Below, in pieces: positions 1 to 8,565 of a stretch of 64,000 nt of DNA. The translations under genes and the position numbers were made by a program. Location: NCBI GenBank assembly GCA_963703045.1, contig OY969782.1, positions 2,542,001 through 2,606,000 on the forward strand, given 5' to 3'. Positions within the stretch are counted from its first letter, which is position 1. Every line of letters begins with the position of its first letter. Origin of the DNA: Miltoncostaea sp963703045. Its GTDB lineage: Bacteria > Actinomycetota > Thermoleophilia > Miltoncostaeales > Miltoncostaeaceae. Below the pieces are notes generated by a model. It was given only the letters and a program-made list of their open reading frames with translations, was not told the DNA's origin and did not search any database.

Positions 1-36
1 TCGAGGGTGAGGGGGCGGTCCGGGGCGGCGGCGGTC

Positions 37-348
37 TCAGCCATAGCCCATGACCTTCATGAGGAAGCGCCCCTCCTCGGTCATCGCCTCGGGCGACCAC
101 GGCGGATCCCAGACCCAGTTGACGTCGACGCTGGTCACCCCGTCGAGCGGCTCGACGGCGTTGCGCGAGTCGCCCAGGATCTGCTCGGTGAGGGGGCAGC
201 CCATGGAGGTCAGCGTCATGTCGAGCACCACGTTGCCGGCGTCGTCGATGTTGACCCTGTAGAGGAGGCCCAGATCGACGACGTTGACCCCGAGCTCGGG
301 ATCCTCGACCTGCTTCATGGCGCTGCGGATGTCGTCCTCGGTGGCCAC
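37..348 (-). CDS. sufT: SufT-like MIP18/DUF59 iron-sulfur assembly protein
   Basis: A 103-residue MIP18 (DUF59) domain protein, last gene of the suf operon. It has the family hallmarks DPELGVNVVDLGL near residue 16 and a conserved cysteine in TSMGCPLTEQ near residue 50. The family helps mature Fe-S proteins. The GTG start directly abuts the sufU stop and is preceded by a strong ribosome site AGGAGGT inside the end of sufU, so the two genes are translated together. Length matches standalone SufT proteins. Phenylacetate PaaD is the main alternative relative, but the operon context favours Fe-S assembly. The first 36 bases of the window lie downstream and hold nothing I can assign. Confidence 0.9.
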   Translation of the reverse strand: MATEDDIRSAMKQVEDPELGVNVVDLGLLYRVNIDDAGNVVLDMTLTSMGCPLTEQILGDSRNAVEPLDGVTSVDVNWVWDPPWSPEAMTEEGRFLMKVMGYG

Positions 349-798
349 TCAGCTCACCTCCTGGGTCTCGCGTTGATACGTCTGGATCGCGTCCTTCGCC
401 GCCATCCACCCGAGCAGGGCGCACTTGATGCGCACCGGGTACTTGGCGACGCCCTCGAGGGCGATCGCGTCGCCCAGGCGGTCCTCGTCGGGCTGCTCGT
501 CACCGCGCATGACCTGGCGGAAGTGCTCGACCGCGTCGAGGGCCTCGGCCACGGTGCGGCCGGTGACGACGGTGCTCATCATCGACACGGACGCCTGCGA
601 GATCGAGCACCCCTGGCCGGTGTGGGCGAGCTCGGTGACGCGGCCGTCCTCGATGATCATCTCGAGGTGGACCTCGTCGCCGCAGAGCGGATTCGTCTGG
701 TCGACCGCGACCGTGGGCTCCTCGAGGGTGCCCTCGCCGCGCTTGCGGCGGTAGTGGTCGAGGATCAGCTCCTGGTAGAGGTCGTCGAGACCGCCCAC
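349..798 (-). CDS. sufU: SufU Fe-S assembly/sulfurtransferase protein
   Basis: A 149-residue SufU/IscU-like protein. The three expected cysteines are present: PLCGDEV (near residue 39), GQGCSIS (near 64) and RIKCALLGW (near 124), together with the Asp after the first Cys. In Gram-positive SUF systems SufU binds zinc and accepts persulfide sulfur from SufS, passing it to the SufBCD scaffold. It starts at GTG 798, 13 bases after the sufS stop, and is followed immediately by sufT. The gene is intact. Confidence 0.95.
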   Translation of the reverse strand: MGGLDDLYQELILDHYRRKRGEGTLEEPTVAVDQTNPLCGDEVHLEMIIEDGRVTELAHTGQGCSISQASVSMMSTVVTGRTVAEALDAVEHFRQVMRGDEQPDEDRLGDAIALEGVAKYPVRIKCALLGWMAAKDAIQTYQRETQEVS

Positions 799-811
799 GT
801 GGCTCCCGTTC

Positions 812-2048
812 CTATCGGAAGGCCGCGCGGGCGTTGCCGAGAGCCCGCACGAGCGCGTCGATGTCGTCGGCCGAATTGTAGAGGTAGGTGCTCGCCCTGG
901 CCGTCGCGCCCACGCCGAGCACCCGCATGAGCGGCTTGGCGCAGTGGTGGCCGGCCCGCACGCACACGCCCTCCTGGTCGATCAGCTGGGCGATGTCGTG
1001 AGGGTGGAGGTCGTCCATGCTGAACGAGACCGCCCCGCCGCGCGCCGTCGCGTCGCGCGGCCCGTAGACGGTCAGTCCGTCGATCTCCGCGAGCGCGTCG
1101 AGCATGAGGGCCGTCAGCTCCACCTCGTGGGTCCGCACCGCCGCGAGGCCGACGCCCATCAGGTACTCCGCCGCCGCGCCGAGGCCGATCGCCTCGGCGA
1201 TGGGCGGGGTGCCGGCCTCGAACTTCCACGGCAGGTCGGCCCATGTCGAGCCCTCGGTCGTCACGTTCGAGATCATCTCGCCGCCGCCGAGGAACGGCTC
1301 CATGCGCTCGAGCGCCTCGGTGCGCCCCACGAGGACGCCGATGCCGGTGGGCCCGAGCATCTTGTGGCCGGTGAAGGCGAAGAAGTCGCAGCCGATGCCC
1401 GGCACGTCGACCGGCATGTGGGGCACGCTCTGGGAGCCGTCGACCATCACCATCGCCCCGGCCTCGTGCGCGAGGGCGGTGATCTCGGCCACGGGGTTGA
1501 TCGTGCCGAGCACGTTGCTCACGTGGACCACGCCGACCATGCGGGTCCGCTCGCCGAGCATCTCGCGGAAGGCGTCCATGTCGAGCTCGCCGGTGGGCAG
1601 CGACCGGCACGAACCGCACCCGGGCGCCCGTGATGCCGGCCACGATCTGCCACGGGACGATGTTGGAGTGGTGCTCCATCTCGGTCAGGAGGATCTCGTC
1701 GCCTGCCGTGAGGGTGCGCACGCCCCAGGCCCAGGCGACCAGGTTGATCGCCTCGCTCGCGTTCTTCGTCAGCACGACGCCCTCGCGCGGCGCGCCCACC
1801 AGCCGCGCCACCGCGTCGCGACCGCCCTCGTAGCGGGTCGTCGCCTCGGCGGCCAACTCGTAGACGCCGCGGTGCACGTTGGCGTTGGTCTCGCGGTAGT
1901 ACGCGTCCATCGCCGCGAGCACCGACGCCGGCTTCTGCGAGGTCGCCGCCGAGTCGAGGTAGACCAGCGGCGCCCCGTGCACCCGCCGCCCCAGGATCGG
2001 GAAGTCGGCCCGGACCGCGGCGACGTCGATGGTGGCGGCGGTGCTCAC
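812..2048 (-). CDS. sufS: Cysteine desulfurase SufS (apparent one-base frameshift)
   Basis: Class-V PLP cysteine desulfurase supplying sulfur to SufU. The N-terminal half (GTG 2048, residues to about 150, with EMEHHSNIVPWQ) and the C-terminal half (from LPTGELDMDAF to the stop at 812, with the PLP lysine in TGHKMLGPTG and catalytic Cys in RAGHHCAKP) are in different frames. The break is at about position 1601, where the minus strand reads GTC-G-CTGCCC; dropping one G restores FVPV-LPTGELDMD and a normal length of about 412 residues. Both halves are fully conserved, so a sequencing error is more likely than a dead gene in this single-copy pathway. Start is 4 bases after sufC. Confidence 0.85.
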
Positions 2049-2052
2049 GTCG

Positions 2053-2823
2053 CTATGAGCCGGCGGGCGCCACGGCCTCCTCGGCGGCGCCGAACTCGAC
2101 GTAGCCGTGCTCCTCGAGGTAGTCCGCGAGCTCGGGGCCGCCGGTGCGGGCGATGCGACCCTCGAACATGACGTGGACCACGTCGGGGCGGATGTAGCGC
2201 AGGATGCGGGTGTAGTGGGTGATGATGAGCACCCCGAGGCCCGGTCCGCGCATCGTGTTGACGCCCTCCGACACGACCTTCAGCGCGTTGACGTCGAGGC
2301 CCGAGTCGGTCTCGTCGAGAACGGCGAACCGGGGCTCGATCATGGCCATCTGCAGGATCTCGTGGCGCTTCTTCTCGCCACCCGAGAAGCCCTGGTTGAG
2401 GTAGCGGTCGGCGAACGAGCGATCGAAGCCGAGCAGCTTCGACTTCTCGTCGAACAGCTTGATGAAGTCGCGGGGCGAGATCTCCTCGCCGCGGATCGCG
2501 TTGAGCGAGGTGCGCAGGAAGTTCATCACCGAGACGCCGGGCACCTCGACGGGGTACTGCATCGCGAGGAACAGCCCGAGGCGGGAGCGCTCGTCGGCCT
2601 CCATCTCGGCGATGTCCTGCCCGTCGAACGTGGCCGAGCCGCCCGTGATCTCGTACCGGGGGTGCCCGGCGAGCGCGTAGGCGAGGGTGCTCTTGCCGGA
2701 GCCGTTCGGCCCCATCAGCGCGTGGACCTCGCCCTGCGGGATCGTCAGGTCGACGCCCTTCAGGATCGGGGTGCCGTCCACGGCGACCTCGAGGCCGCTG
2801 ATCTGCAGGATGGGTTCGCTCAC
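2053..2823 (-). CDS. sufC: SufC ABC-type ATPase of the SufBCD scaffold
   Basis: A 256-residue cytosolic ABC ATPase. Walker A is GPNGSGKST at residues 38-46, the signature is FSGGEKKRHEIL, and Walker B is FAVLDETDSGLD. The sequence LDETDSGLD is typical of SufC rather than transport ATPases. It powers Fe-S cluster assembly on SufB/SufD. The GTG start overlaps the TGA stop of the Rieske gene by four bases (GTGA), so translation is probably coupled. Confidence 0.96.
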   Translation of the reverse strand: MSEPILQISGLEVAVDGTPILKGVDLTIPQGEVHALMGPNGSGKSTLAYALAGHPRYEITGGSATFDGQDIAEMEADERSRLGLFLAMQYPVEVPGVSVMNFLRTSLNAIRGEEISPRDFIKLFDEKSKLLGFDRSFADRYLNQGFSGGEKKRHEILQMAMIEPRFAVLDETDSGLDVNALKVVSEGVNTMRGPGLGVLIITHYTRILRYIRPDVVHVMFEGRIARTGGPELADYLEEHGYVEFGAAEEAVAPAGS

Positions 2824-3161
2824 GATTCTCCTCGGCGGATCAATGGGTGTTCACGGTTCGGGGTGGGGTCCAGCAGGACGCGCCCGTCCCGGACCTCCAC
2901 GCGGTAGGTCGGCAGCGCGGTGGTGGCCGGCGGGGTCAGGGCCTCGCCGCTCACCAGGCTGAACTGGGCGCCGTGGCGGGGGCACTCGATGCGGTCGCCC
3001 TCGACCCACCCGCCCGAGAGGGACTCCAGGGCGTGGGTGCAGATGTCGTGCACGGCGTGCACGGCGCCGTTGACGTTGACCAGGCACACCGGCGTGTCGT
3101 CGACCTGCACGAGCAGCGGCTCGCCCGGCGCCAGGTCGTCGTAGGCGGCGACGTCGATCAC
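2820..3161 (-). CDS. Rieske-type [2Fe-2S] ferredoxin in the suf operon
   Basis: A 113-residue Rieske ferredoxin with both cluster motifs: CTHALESL (Cys-X-His near residue 45) and CPRHGAQFSL (Cys-X2-His near residue 64). I chose GTG 3161 because it overlaps the sufD stop as GTGA, the same coupling used elsewhere in the operon; longer upstream reading lies inside sufD. Small non-haem ferredoxins of this type occur between sufD and sufC in actinobacterial SUF operons and are thought to deliver electrons for assembly. It resembles NirD/BphF-type ferredoxins, but no dioxygenase genes are near. Confidence 0.92.
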   Translation of the reverse strand: MIDVAAYDDLAPGEPLLVQVDDTPVCLVNVNGAVHAVHDICTHALESLSGGWVEGDRIECPRHGAQFSLVSGEALTPPATTALPTYRVEVRDGRVLLDPTPNREHPLIRRGES

Positions 3162-4378
3162 CCGAGCTTGGCCTGGACGGCGCGCTCCAGCTCCTCGCGC
3201 AGCTCGACGAGGCTCACCTGCTCGAGCACCTCCTGCAGGAACCCCATGACGATCAGGCGCTTGGCCTCGGCCGTCGGGACGCCCCGCGATTGGAGGTAGA
3301 ACAGGTGCTCGTCGTCGACGCGGCCCACCGCCCCGGCGTGCGAGCACTTGACCTCGGCCGTCTCGATCTCGAGGAACGGGATCGTGTCGGCGCGCGCCCC
3401 GTCGTTGAGCACCAGGTTGCGGTTGGTCTGGTACGCGTCGGTGCCCGGCGCGCCCGGCGGCACGATCAGGTTGCCGAAGAAGATCGTGTGGGCCCGGTCC
3501 TGGATGGCGCCCTTGTAGAGCAGGTTCGAGTACGACTGGGGCGCCTCGTGGCGGGCGATCACACGGTGCTCGAAGTGCTGGTCGCCCCCGGCGAAGTACA
3601 GGCCGAGCGCGCGGGCGTCCGAGCCCGGCCCGGCGCAGACGACGGTCGGCTCGACGCGCACGACGTCGCCGCCCAGCGTCACGAACACCGAGCGGGCGCG
3701 GGCGTCACGGTCGACCCGGGCGCGCAGCATGGCGTGGTGGTGCACGCCCGCGCCCCAGTCGACGACCGACACGTGCTCCAGCTCGGCGCCCTGGCCGACG
3801 TAGAGCTCGACGACCGACGACGCCTGCACGGTCGATGCGAAGTCGCCCGAGGTGAAGCGCTCGATGACCGTCGCCTTCGCGCCCTCCTCGACCGAGATCA
3901 GGGAGCGGGCGAAGACGCGCCCGGTCTGGCCCGTCGCGGCGAGCAGCGCCTCGATGGGCAGCTCGACCTCGACGCCCCGCGGCACGTGCACGAAGAGCCC
4001 GCCGTCCCAGCGGGCGGCGTTGAGGGCGCGGGCGCGCTCCTCGAAGCCGATGAGGCCGTACAGCCGCTCGCGCACGAGCGTCTCGTGCTCGGCGAGCGCG
4101 GCGCCCAGCTCGGCCACGATCACGCCCTCGGGCAGCGACTCGAGCACCGGCGCGGAGGGCGCCCCGTCGAGCAGCTCGAGGCGCGCGGCCCGGGGACCTC
4201 CGGGGGTGCCCGGAACGGTGACGGCTCCGGGTGCCTCGGGCTCGGGACCGCCGTGGCCGAGGTCGGCCGGCGGGGTGAAGCGCCAGTCCTCCTCCCGGCC
4301 GGTCAGCACCGGGAGGGAGGACAGGGTCTGTGAGGCGGCGTCGCGGACCTCGGTGGCCCAGCCGGGTCGCTCAGCCAA
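3158..4378 (-). CDS. sufD: SufD scaffold protein
   Basis: A 406-residue SufBD-family protein. The conserved C-terminal core includes CSHAGAVGRVDDEHLFYLQSR in two adjoining segments (near residues 340-360) and AKRLIVMGFLQEVLEQV. SufD forms the SufBC2D scaffold. The start is a TTG at 4378 that overlaps the end of sufB by 8 bases; a later in-frame start would lose the conserved GREEDWRFTPP region at residues 28-38. The N-terminal third is divergent and rich in Pro/Gly, as usual for SufD. Confidence 0.95.
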   Translation of the reverse strand: MAERPGWATEVRDAASQTLSSLPVLTGREEDWRFTPPADLGHGGPEPEAPGAVTVPGTPGGPRAARLELLDGAPSAPVLESLPEGVIVAELGAALAEHETLVRERLYGLIGFEERARALNAARWDGGLFVHVPRGVEVELPIEALLAATGQTGRVFARSLISVEEGAKATVIERFTSGDFASTVQASSVVELYVGQGAELEHVSVVDWGAGVHHHAMLRARVDRDARARSVFVTLGGDVVRVEPTVVCAGPGSDARALGLYFAGGDQHFEHRVIARHEAPQSYSNLLYKGAIQDRAHTIFFGNLIVPPGAPGTDAYQTNRNLVLNDGARADTIPFLEIETAEVKCSHAGAVGRVDDEHLFYLQSRGVPTAEAKRLIVMGFLQEVLEQVSLVELREELERAVQAKLG

Positions 4379-5777
4379 TCGAGCCCTCCATCTGCAGCTC
4401 GATGAGCCGGTTCAGCTCCACGGCGTACTCCATCGGGAGCTCCTTCGCGATCGGCTCGATGAAGCCGCGCACGATCATCGCCATCGCCTCCTCCTCGGAG
4501 AGCCCGCGGCTCATGAGGTAGAAGATCTGGTCGTCGGCGACCTTGGACACGGTGGCCTCGTGGCCGATCGAGGCGTCCTCCTCGCGGATGTCCATGTAGG
4601 GGTAGGTGTCCGAGCGGCTGTCCTCGTCGAGGAGCAGCGCGTCACAGACCACCGACGCCTTGGCGCGCTTGGCGCCGGGCTCGACCTGCACGAGGCCGCG
4701 GTAGCTGGTGCGGCCGCCGCCGCGCGAGATCGACTTCGAGACGATCGTCGAGGACGTGTCGGGGGCGACGTGCACCATCTTGGCGCCGGCGTCCTGGTGC
4801 ATGCCCTCGCTGGCCATCGCGACCGAGAGCACCTCGCCGCGCGCCCCCGGGCCGGTCATCCAGACGGCCGGGTACTTCATCGTCAGCTTGGAGCCCAGGT
4901 TGCCGTCCACCCACTCCATCGTGGCGTTCTTCTGCGCCTCGGCCCGCTTGGTCACCAGGTTGTAGACGTTGGTGGACCAGTTCTGGATGGTGGTGTAGCG
5001 GCAGCGCGCGCCCTCCTTGACGATGATCTCCACCACCGCCGAGTGCAGGGAGTCGCTCGAGTACACCGGGGCGGTGCAGCCCTCGACGTAGTGCACGAAC
5101 GAGCCGGGCTCGCAGATGATCAGCGTCCGCTCGAACTGGCCCATGTTCTCGGCGTTGATGCGGAAGTAGGCCTGCAGCGGGATCTCCACCTGGACGCCCG
5201 GCGGCACCCAGATGAACGAGCCGCCCGACCAGACGGCCGAGTTCAGCGCGGCGAGCTTGTTGTCACCGGGCGGGATGATCGTCGCCCAGTGCTCCTTGAA
5301 GAGGTCCTCGTGCTCGCGCAGGGCGGTGTCGGTGTCGCAGAAGATGACGCCCTTGCTCTCGAGGTCCTCGCGCAGCGAGTGGTAGACGACCTCGCTCTCG
5401 TACTGCGCGCTGACGCCGGAGAGGTACTTCTGCTCGGCCTCGGGGATGCCCAGGCGGTCGAACGTGTTCTTGATGTCGGTCGGGACGTCGTTCCAGTCGG
5501 TGCTCTGCTTCTCCGACGAGCGGATGAAGTAGAAGATGTTCTGGAAGTCGATGCCGTCCATGTCCCCGCCCCAGTCGGGCATGGGCTTGCGCTCGAAGAT
5601 CTCGAGGGCGCGCAGGCGGAACTTCAGCATCCACTCCGGCTCGCCCTTCAGGAACGAGATCTCGCGCACGACGTCGGGGTTGAGCCCGCGCTTGGGCTCG
5701 AACACGTAGTTCGCCGGGTCGTGCCAGCCGAACTTGTACTGGCCGAGATCGATGTCGGGCGGCTTCACTGTGGACAC
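4371..5777 (-). CDS. sufB: SufB scaffold protein
   Basis: A 468-residue SufB, first gene of the suf operon and full length. Features seen are EPEWMLKFRLRALE near residue 47, NSAVWSGGSFIWVPPG near residue 181, EGCTAPVYSSDSLHSAVVE near residue 230 with the conserved Cys, and a C-terminal SRGLSEEEAMAMIVRGF. It is the scaffold on which the nascent cluster is built with SufC and SufD. The GTG start is preceded by GGGGAGGG as ribosome site. A candidate promoter is at 5814-5841. Confidence 0.96.
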   Translation of the reverse strand: MSTVKPPDIDLGQYKFGWHDPANYVFEPKRGLNPDVVREISFLKGEPEWMLKFRLRALEIFERKPMPDWGGDMDGIDFQNIFYFIRSSEKQSTDWNDVPTDIKNTFDRLGIPEAEQKYLSGVSAQYESEVVYHSLREDLESKGVIFCDTDTALREHEDLFKEHWATIIPPGDNKLAALNSAVWSGGSFIWVPPGVQVEIPLQAYFRINAENMGQFERTLIICEPGSFVHYVEGCTAPVYSSDSLHSAVVEIIVKEGARCRYTTIQNWSTNVYNLVTKRAEAQKNATMEWVDGNLGSKLTMKYPAVWMTGPGARGEVLSVAMASEGMHQDAGAKMVHVAPDTSSTIVSKSISRGGGRTSYRGLVQVEPGAKRAKASVVCDALLLDEDSRSDTYPYMDIREEDASIGHEATVSKVADDQIFYLMSRGLSEEEAMAMIVRGFIEPIAKELPMEYAVELNRLIELQMEGSIG

Positions 5778-5813
5778 GGGCCCTCCCCGGTCGCGTGTGG
5801 AACTCGGTCGTCG

Positions 5814-5841
5814 AATCTAAAGGATACGCTCATCACCGTAA
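5814..5841 (-). promoter_or_regulatory. Candidate suf operon promoter
   Basis: On the minus strand, TTACGG (5841-5836) and TAGATT (5819-5814) are separated by 16 bases and lie 36 bases upstream of the sufB start. They are the only AT-containing hexamers with promoter-like spacing in the 167-base gap between the secreted-protein gene and sufB. The match to the -35 consensus is modest. Confidence 0.35.
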
Positions 5842-5944
5842 TCCGGGGAGCGGCTGGAGGTCCCAGACACCGGACGCGGCGCGATCCTCCGCGCTGATCC
5901 CACAGCCTAACCGTTGCGCTCGCCGCGGGCCGGGCGGGGGAGGG

Positions 5945-7300
5945 TCAGGAGACCGGGCCGCTCGTCCTCTCCACGACCGGCCGGCCCCGCACGGCACGCG
6001 TCCAGAGCAGGACCGCGGTACCGCCCGCGTCGACCGCCACGGCCGGGGGATCGGCGACCGAGACGCCCGCCGGCGAGACCGTCTCGCCGGACCCGATGCG
6101 GCCGTCCGCGCCACGGGAGGCGGCGCGCACGCGCCGGTCCGCGATCCACACCACGACGCCGCGCCGGGTGGTGTCCGTCACCGCCACGCGGGCCGTGATG
6201 GCGTCGCCGGCCGTCACGCCCAGCGACGACGCCGCGCCGACGCCCAGGTCGGAGGCGACCGGGGCGCTGCGGGCCCGTCCGAAGGGATCGGTCCAGGTCG
6301 TCAGCGCGTCGCCGCTCGCATTGACCGCGATCTGCGGCGGGCCCGCCTCGGGCGCGGTGCGCTCGGTCGCGCTGAGGGTCGGCAGCGACTGGAGGGCGAG
6401 GCGGGATCCGACGTCGCCGCTCCACCAGCGCAGGTCGCCGTCGGCCGCGGCGCTCACCGCGGCCGCGTCGCCGGCGTCGGACACCGCGAGGTCCGCCGAC
6501 ACGTCCGACGCCGTGCGGAACGGCAGCTCGCCCTCGGGGCCGAACGGCTCGCCGGGCGCCCGGGTGATCGCGACGGCCGTGCTCCGCCCCCCGGGGAGGT
6601 CGCACTGCCACCACACCACGACGTGCCCTCGCCCCCCCGAGACCACGTGCGGCTTGCGCACCTCCGAGCACAGCGACGATCGCGACACGCGCTCGGCGGC
6701 GGTCCACGTGGCGGCGCCGATGCGCTCGGCGACCTGCACCTGCCCGACGAAGCCGGGCACGCGGGGGTTCGTGCCCGTGCCCCAGTGCCATGCCACCACC
6801 GCGCCGCCGTCGTCGTCCGTGGCGAGCCGTACCGGCCCGACCTTGTGGGACGGGTCGGAGAGGGTCGAGATGGGGCTCCAGCGCGGGTCGGCGACCCCGC
6901 GCTCCCGGGCGCGGGCGACGTAGACCGCCTGCCGGCGGCTGCCGCGCTCGGTGCGGACGCGGCGCGTGCGCACGACCTGCCGCCAGGTCACGACGACCAG
7001 CCCACGGGCGTCGATCGTCACCTGGGGGTCGATGGCCGGCCGGCCGCGCCGCGATATCGCCTGCGCGGCTCCCCACTCGCCACCGGTCGGCCGCAGGCTC
7101 GTCACGATCATGGCCGCGCGGCCGGTGCCGCGCACCCAGACGGCGGCGGCGTCGCCGCGGGCGTTGACGGCGACGTCGGGCGAGCGGGCGGGCAGCGGGC
7201 CGACCGACGCGCGCACGGGCGCCTCCCAGGCGGCCAGGGCCGGCGCGGCGCCCACCAGGCTCGCGACGGCGGCGGCGACGAGCACGGGACGGGACCTCAT
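5945..7300 (-). CDS. Secreted repeat protein of unknown function
   Basis: A 451-residue protein with a clear signal peptide (MRSRPVLVAAAVASLVGAAPALA) after an ATG at 7300. The rest carries at least five copies of a motif like VNARGDAAAVW or VDAGGTAVLLW, spaced about 45-70 residues apart, which suggests a blade-repeat (propeller-like) fold. I do not recognise a catalytic site or named family. It lies between the SufR-like regulator (divergent, 75 bases away) and sufB (same strand, 167 bases downstream), but a link to Fe-S metabolism is not shown. Confidence 0.75.
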   Translation of the reverse strand: MRSRPVLVAAAVASLVGAAPALAAWEAPVRASVGPLPARSPDVAVNARGDAAAVWVRGTGRAAMIVTSLRPTGGEWGAAQAISRRGRPAIDPQVTIDARGLVVVTWRQVVRTRRVRTERGSRRQAVYVARARERGVADPRWSPISTLSDPSHKVGPVRLATDDDGGAVVAWHWGTGTNPRVPGFVGQVQVAERIGAATWTAAERVSRSSLCSEVRKPHVVSGGRGHVVVWWQCDLPGGRSTAVAITRAPGEPFGPEGELPFRTASDVSADLAVSDAGDAAAVSAAADGDLRWWSGDVGSRLALQSLPTLSATERTAPEAGPPQIAVNASGDALTTWTDPFGRARSAPVASDLGVGAASSLGVTAGDAITARVAVTDTTRRGVVVWIADRRVRAASRGADGRIGSGETVSPAGVSVADPPAVAVDAGGTAVLLWTRAVRGRPVVERTSGPVS

Positions 7301-7312
7301 GCCCTGACGGTA

Positions 7313-7333
7313 CAACGACCGGGTGTATCGTTG
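7313..7333. promoter_or_regulatory. Inverted repeat between secreted protein and SufR-like gene
   Basis: CAACGA (7313-7318) and TCGTTG (7328-7333) form a perfect 6-bp inverted repeat with a 9-base spacer in the divergent gap. The right arm overlaps TTGACA (7331-7336), a good -35 hexamer for the rightward regulator gene, although no convincing -10 follows. It is a possible operator for the neighbouring regulator. Confidence 0.3.
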
Positions 7334-7375
7334 ACATCGACCCGGGCGCATGGGGAACGTGCAGGGGGCGAGGGC

Positions 7376-8092
7376 ATGTCGGGCGTAGAGGAACGCGCGG
7401 ATCGGGACATCGGCCGGCTGGCCGCGGCGCTGGGCGACCCCACGCGACGGAGGGTGTTCTTCGCCGTCCGCGGTGCGGGCCGGGACCAGTCGAAGGACGA
7501 GGTCGCGGGCGCGCTCGGCATCGACCGCCGCCTCGCGGGGTTCCACCTCGACAAGCTGGTGGAGCATGGCTTCCTCGATGCCGACTTCCGGCGCGATGCC
7601 GGGCGGTCGGGGCCGGGAGCGGGACGGCCGCCCAAGCGGTACCGGCCCGCCGGCGGCGAGGTGCTGGTCGCCGTCCCCGAGCGCCACTACGAGCTGCTGG
7701 CCTCCCTGCTGCTGCGAGCCGCCTCCGACCGCTCGGACGACGAGCCCCAGGAGATCCTCGAGCGGATCGGCTACGAGTTCGGCGCGGAGCTGGGACGGGC
7801 CGAGCTGGCCGCCGGCCGGACGTCGCCCGCGGCGACGCCGACCGCGGCGGTCGAGGCCGTGGTGCGGCTGCTCTCGCGCTACGGGTTCGCCGCCCGGGCC
7901 GAGGGCGGCACGCGCCTGCGCGCATGCGCGTGCCCGTTCGAGGAGATGGCCTTCCACGACCCCGACCGCATCTGCGGCCTCGACCGGTCCATCTGGCGGG
8001 GCATGCTCTCCGTGTTCGCACCCGGGGCGACCCTGCGGGCCGGCTCCACCCGGGCTCTCGGCGACGATGCCTGCGTGGCCACGCTCGAGTGA
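7376..8092 (+). CDS. SufR-like winged-helix regulator with C-terminal cysteines
   Basis: A 238-residue transcription regulator. Residues about 10-75 form an ArsR/DeoR-type helix-turn-helix (GDPTRRRVFFAVRG...VAGALGIDRRLAGFHLDKLVEHGFL). The C-terminal domain ends with RACACPFEEMAFHDP and ICGLDRS, i.e. cysteines near 183, 185 and 202, and a further one close to the C-terminus. This HTH plus Cys-rich layout is that of COG2345, the group including the Fe-S repressor SufR. I chose ATG 7376, preceded by GGGGGCGAGGG. It is convergent with copC, stops separated by one base. A role in controlling the nearby suf operon is inferred. Confidence 0.75.
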   Translation: MSGVEERADRDIGRLAAALGDPTRRRVFFAVRGAGRDQSKDEVAGALGIDRRLAGFHLDKLVEHGFLDADFRRDAGRSGPGAGRPPKRYRPAGGEVLVAVPERHYELLASLLLRAASDRSDDEPQEILERIGYEFGAELGRAELAAGRTSPAATPTAAVEAVVRLLSRYGFAARAEGGTRLRACACPFEEMAFHDPDRICGLDRSIWRGMLSVFAPGATLRAGSTRALGDDACVATLE

Positions 8093-8093
8093 G

Positions 8094-8513
8094 CTAGCGG
8101 CGGACCCTGAACGTGACGGTCCCCGTCAGGGCGTGGCCGTCGGCCCCGATGACGCGCCACCTCAGGCGGTAGGTCCCGGGCTGGTTGCGCGGTCCGGGGC
8201 GCTTCAGGCGGATCATGACGGTGCGGGCGTTGCGGCGCGAGATGGCCGCCCCCTTGACGAGGTTGCCCCTGCCCCCGCGGGTGACCCGCATCTTCCCGAT
8301 CCGGCCGACGGGGTCGCTGAACGTCACGGCCATCCTGGCCGGCGTGCGCTCGAGGGTCGCGCCGCGGGCGGGCGAGGTCGAGGCGACATCGCTGTGGGCG
8401 AGCGCCGGGCCCGCGGCGGCGGCCGTGATCAGCACTGCCGCCACGAGGGTCGCCCGGCGCCGCCCGGCCCCCCCGTCGCGCAGGCGGAGGGGGTGGGCTC
8501 GGAGCGCGTTCAC
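8094..8513 (-). CDS. copC: CopC-domain secreted protein
   Basis: A 139-residue secreted protein with signal peptide ending PALA and mature start HSDVAST. The N-terminal His after cleavage and the later DGHALTG motif are the copper ligands expected in CopC/YobA proteins, and ARGATLERTPARMAVTFSDPV is the family core. CopC binds Cu(II) outside the membrane. Usual CopD partner is not adjacent. I prefer GTG 8513 because GATACT lies exactly 7 bases before it, the leaderless pattern seen repeatedly here; an ATG at 8531 would add six residues and would overlap that hexamer. Confidence 0.85.
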   Translation of the reverse strand: MNALRAHPLRLRDGGAGRRRATLVAAVLITAAAAGPALAHSDVASTSPARGATLERTPARMAVTFSDPVGRIGKMRVTRGGRGNLVKGAAISRRNARTVMIRLKRPGPRNQPGTYRLRWRVIGADGHALTGTVTFRVRR

Positions 8514-8520
8514 GCGCCCC

Positions 8521-8526
8521 AGTATC
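8521..8526 (-). promoter_or_regulatory. -10 element for leaderless copC
   Basis: GATACT on the minus strand, seven bases before GTG 8513. Spacing implies transcription begins at or next to the start codon. Confidence 0.4.
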
Positions 8527-8565
8527 GGCATCGATCCGCCGTCCGTCCAGGCCGGCGGGCCCCGG

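Noticed and set aside
1595..1610. Programmed frameshift in sufS
   Set aside because: No slippery heptamer or downstream pseudoknot-like element; the single extra base shares its context with other apparent errors.
7331..7359. Complete -35/-10 promoter for the SufR-like gene
   Set aside because: TTGACA is present but no TAnnnT lies at 16-18 bases; kept only as part of the inverted-repeat note.
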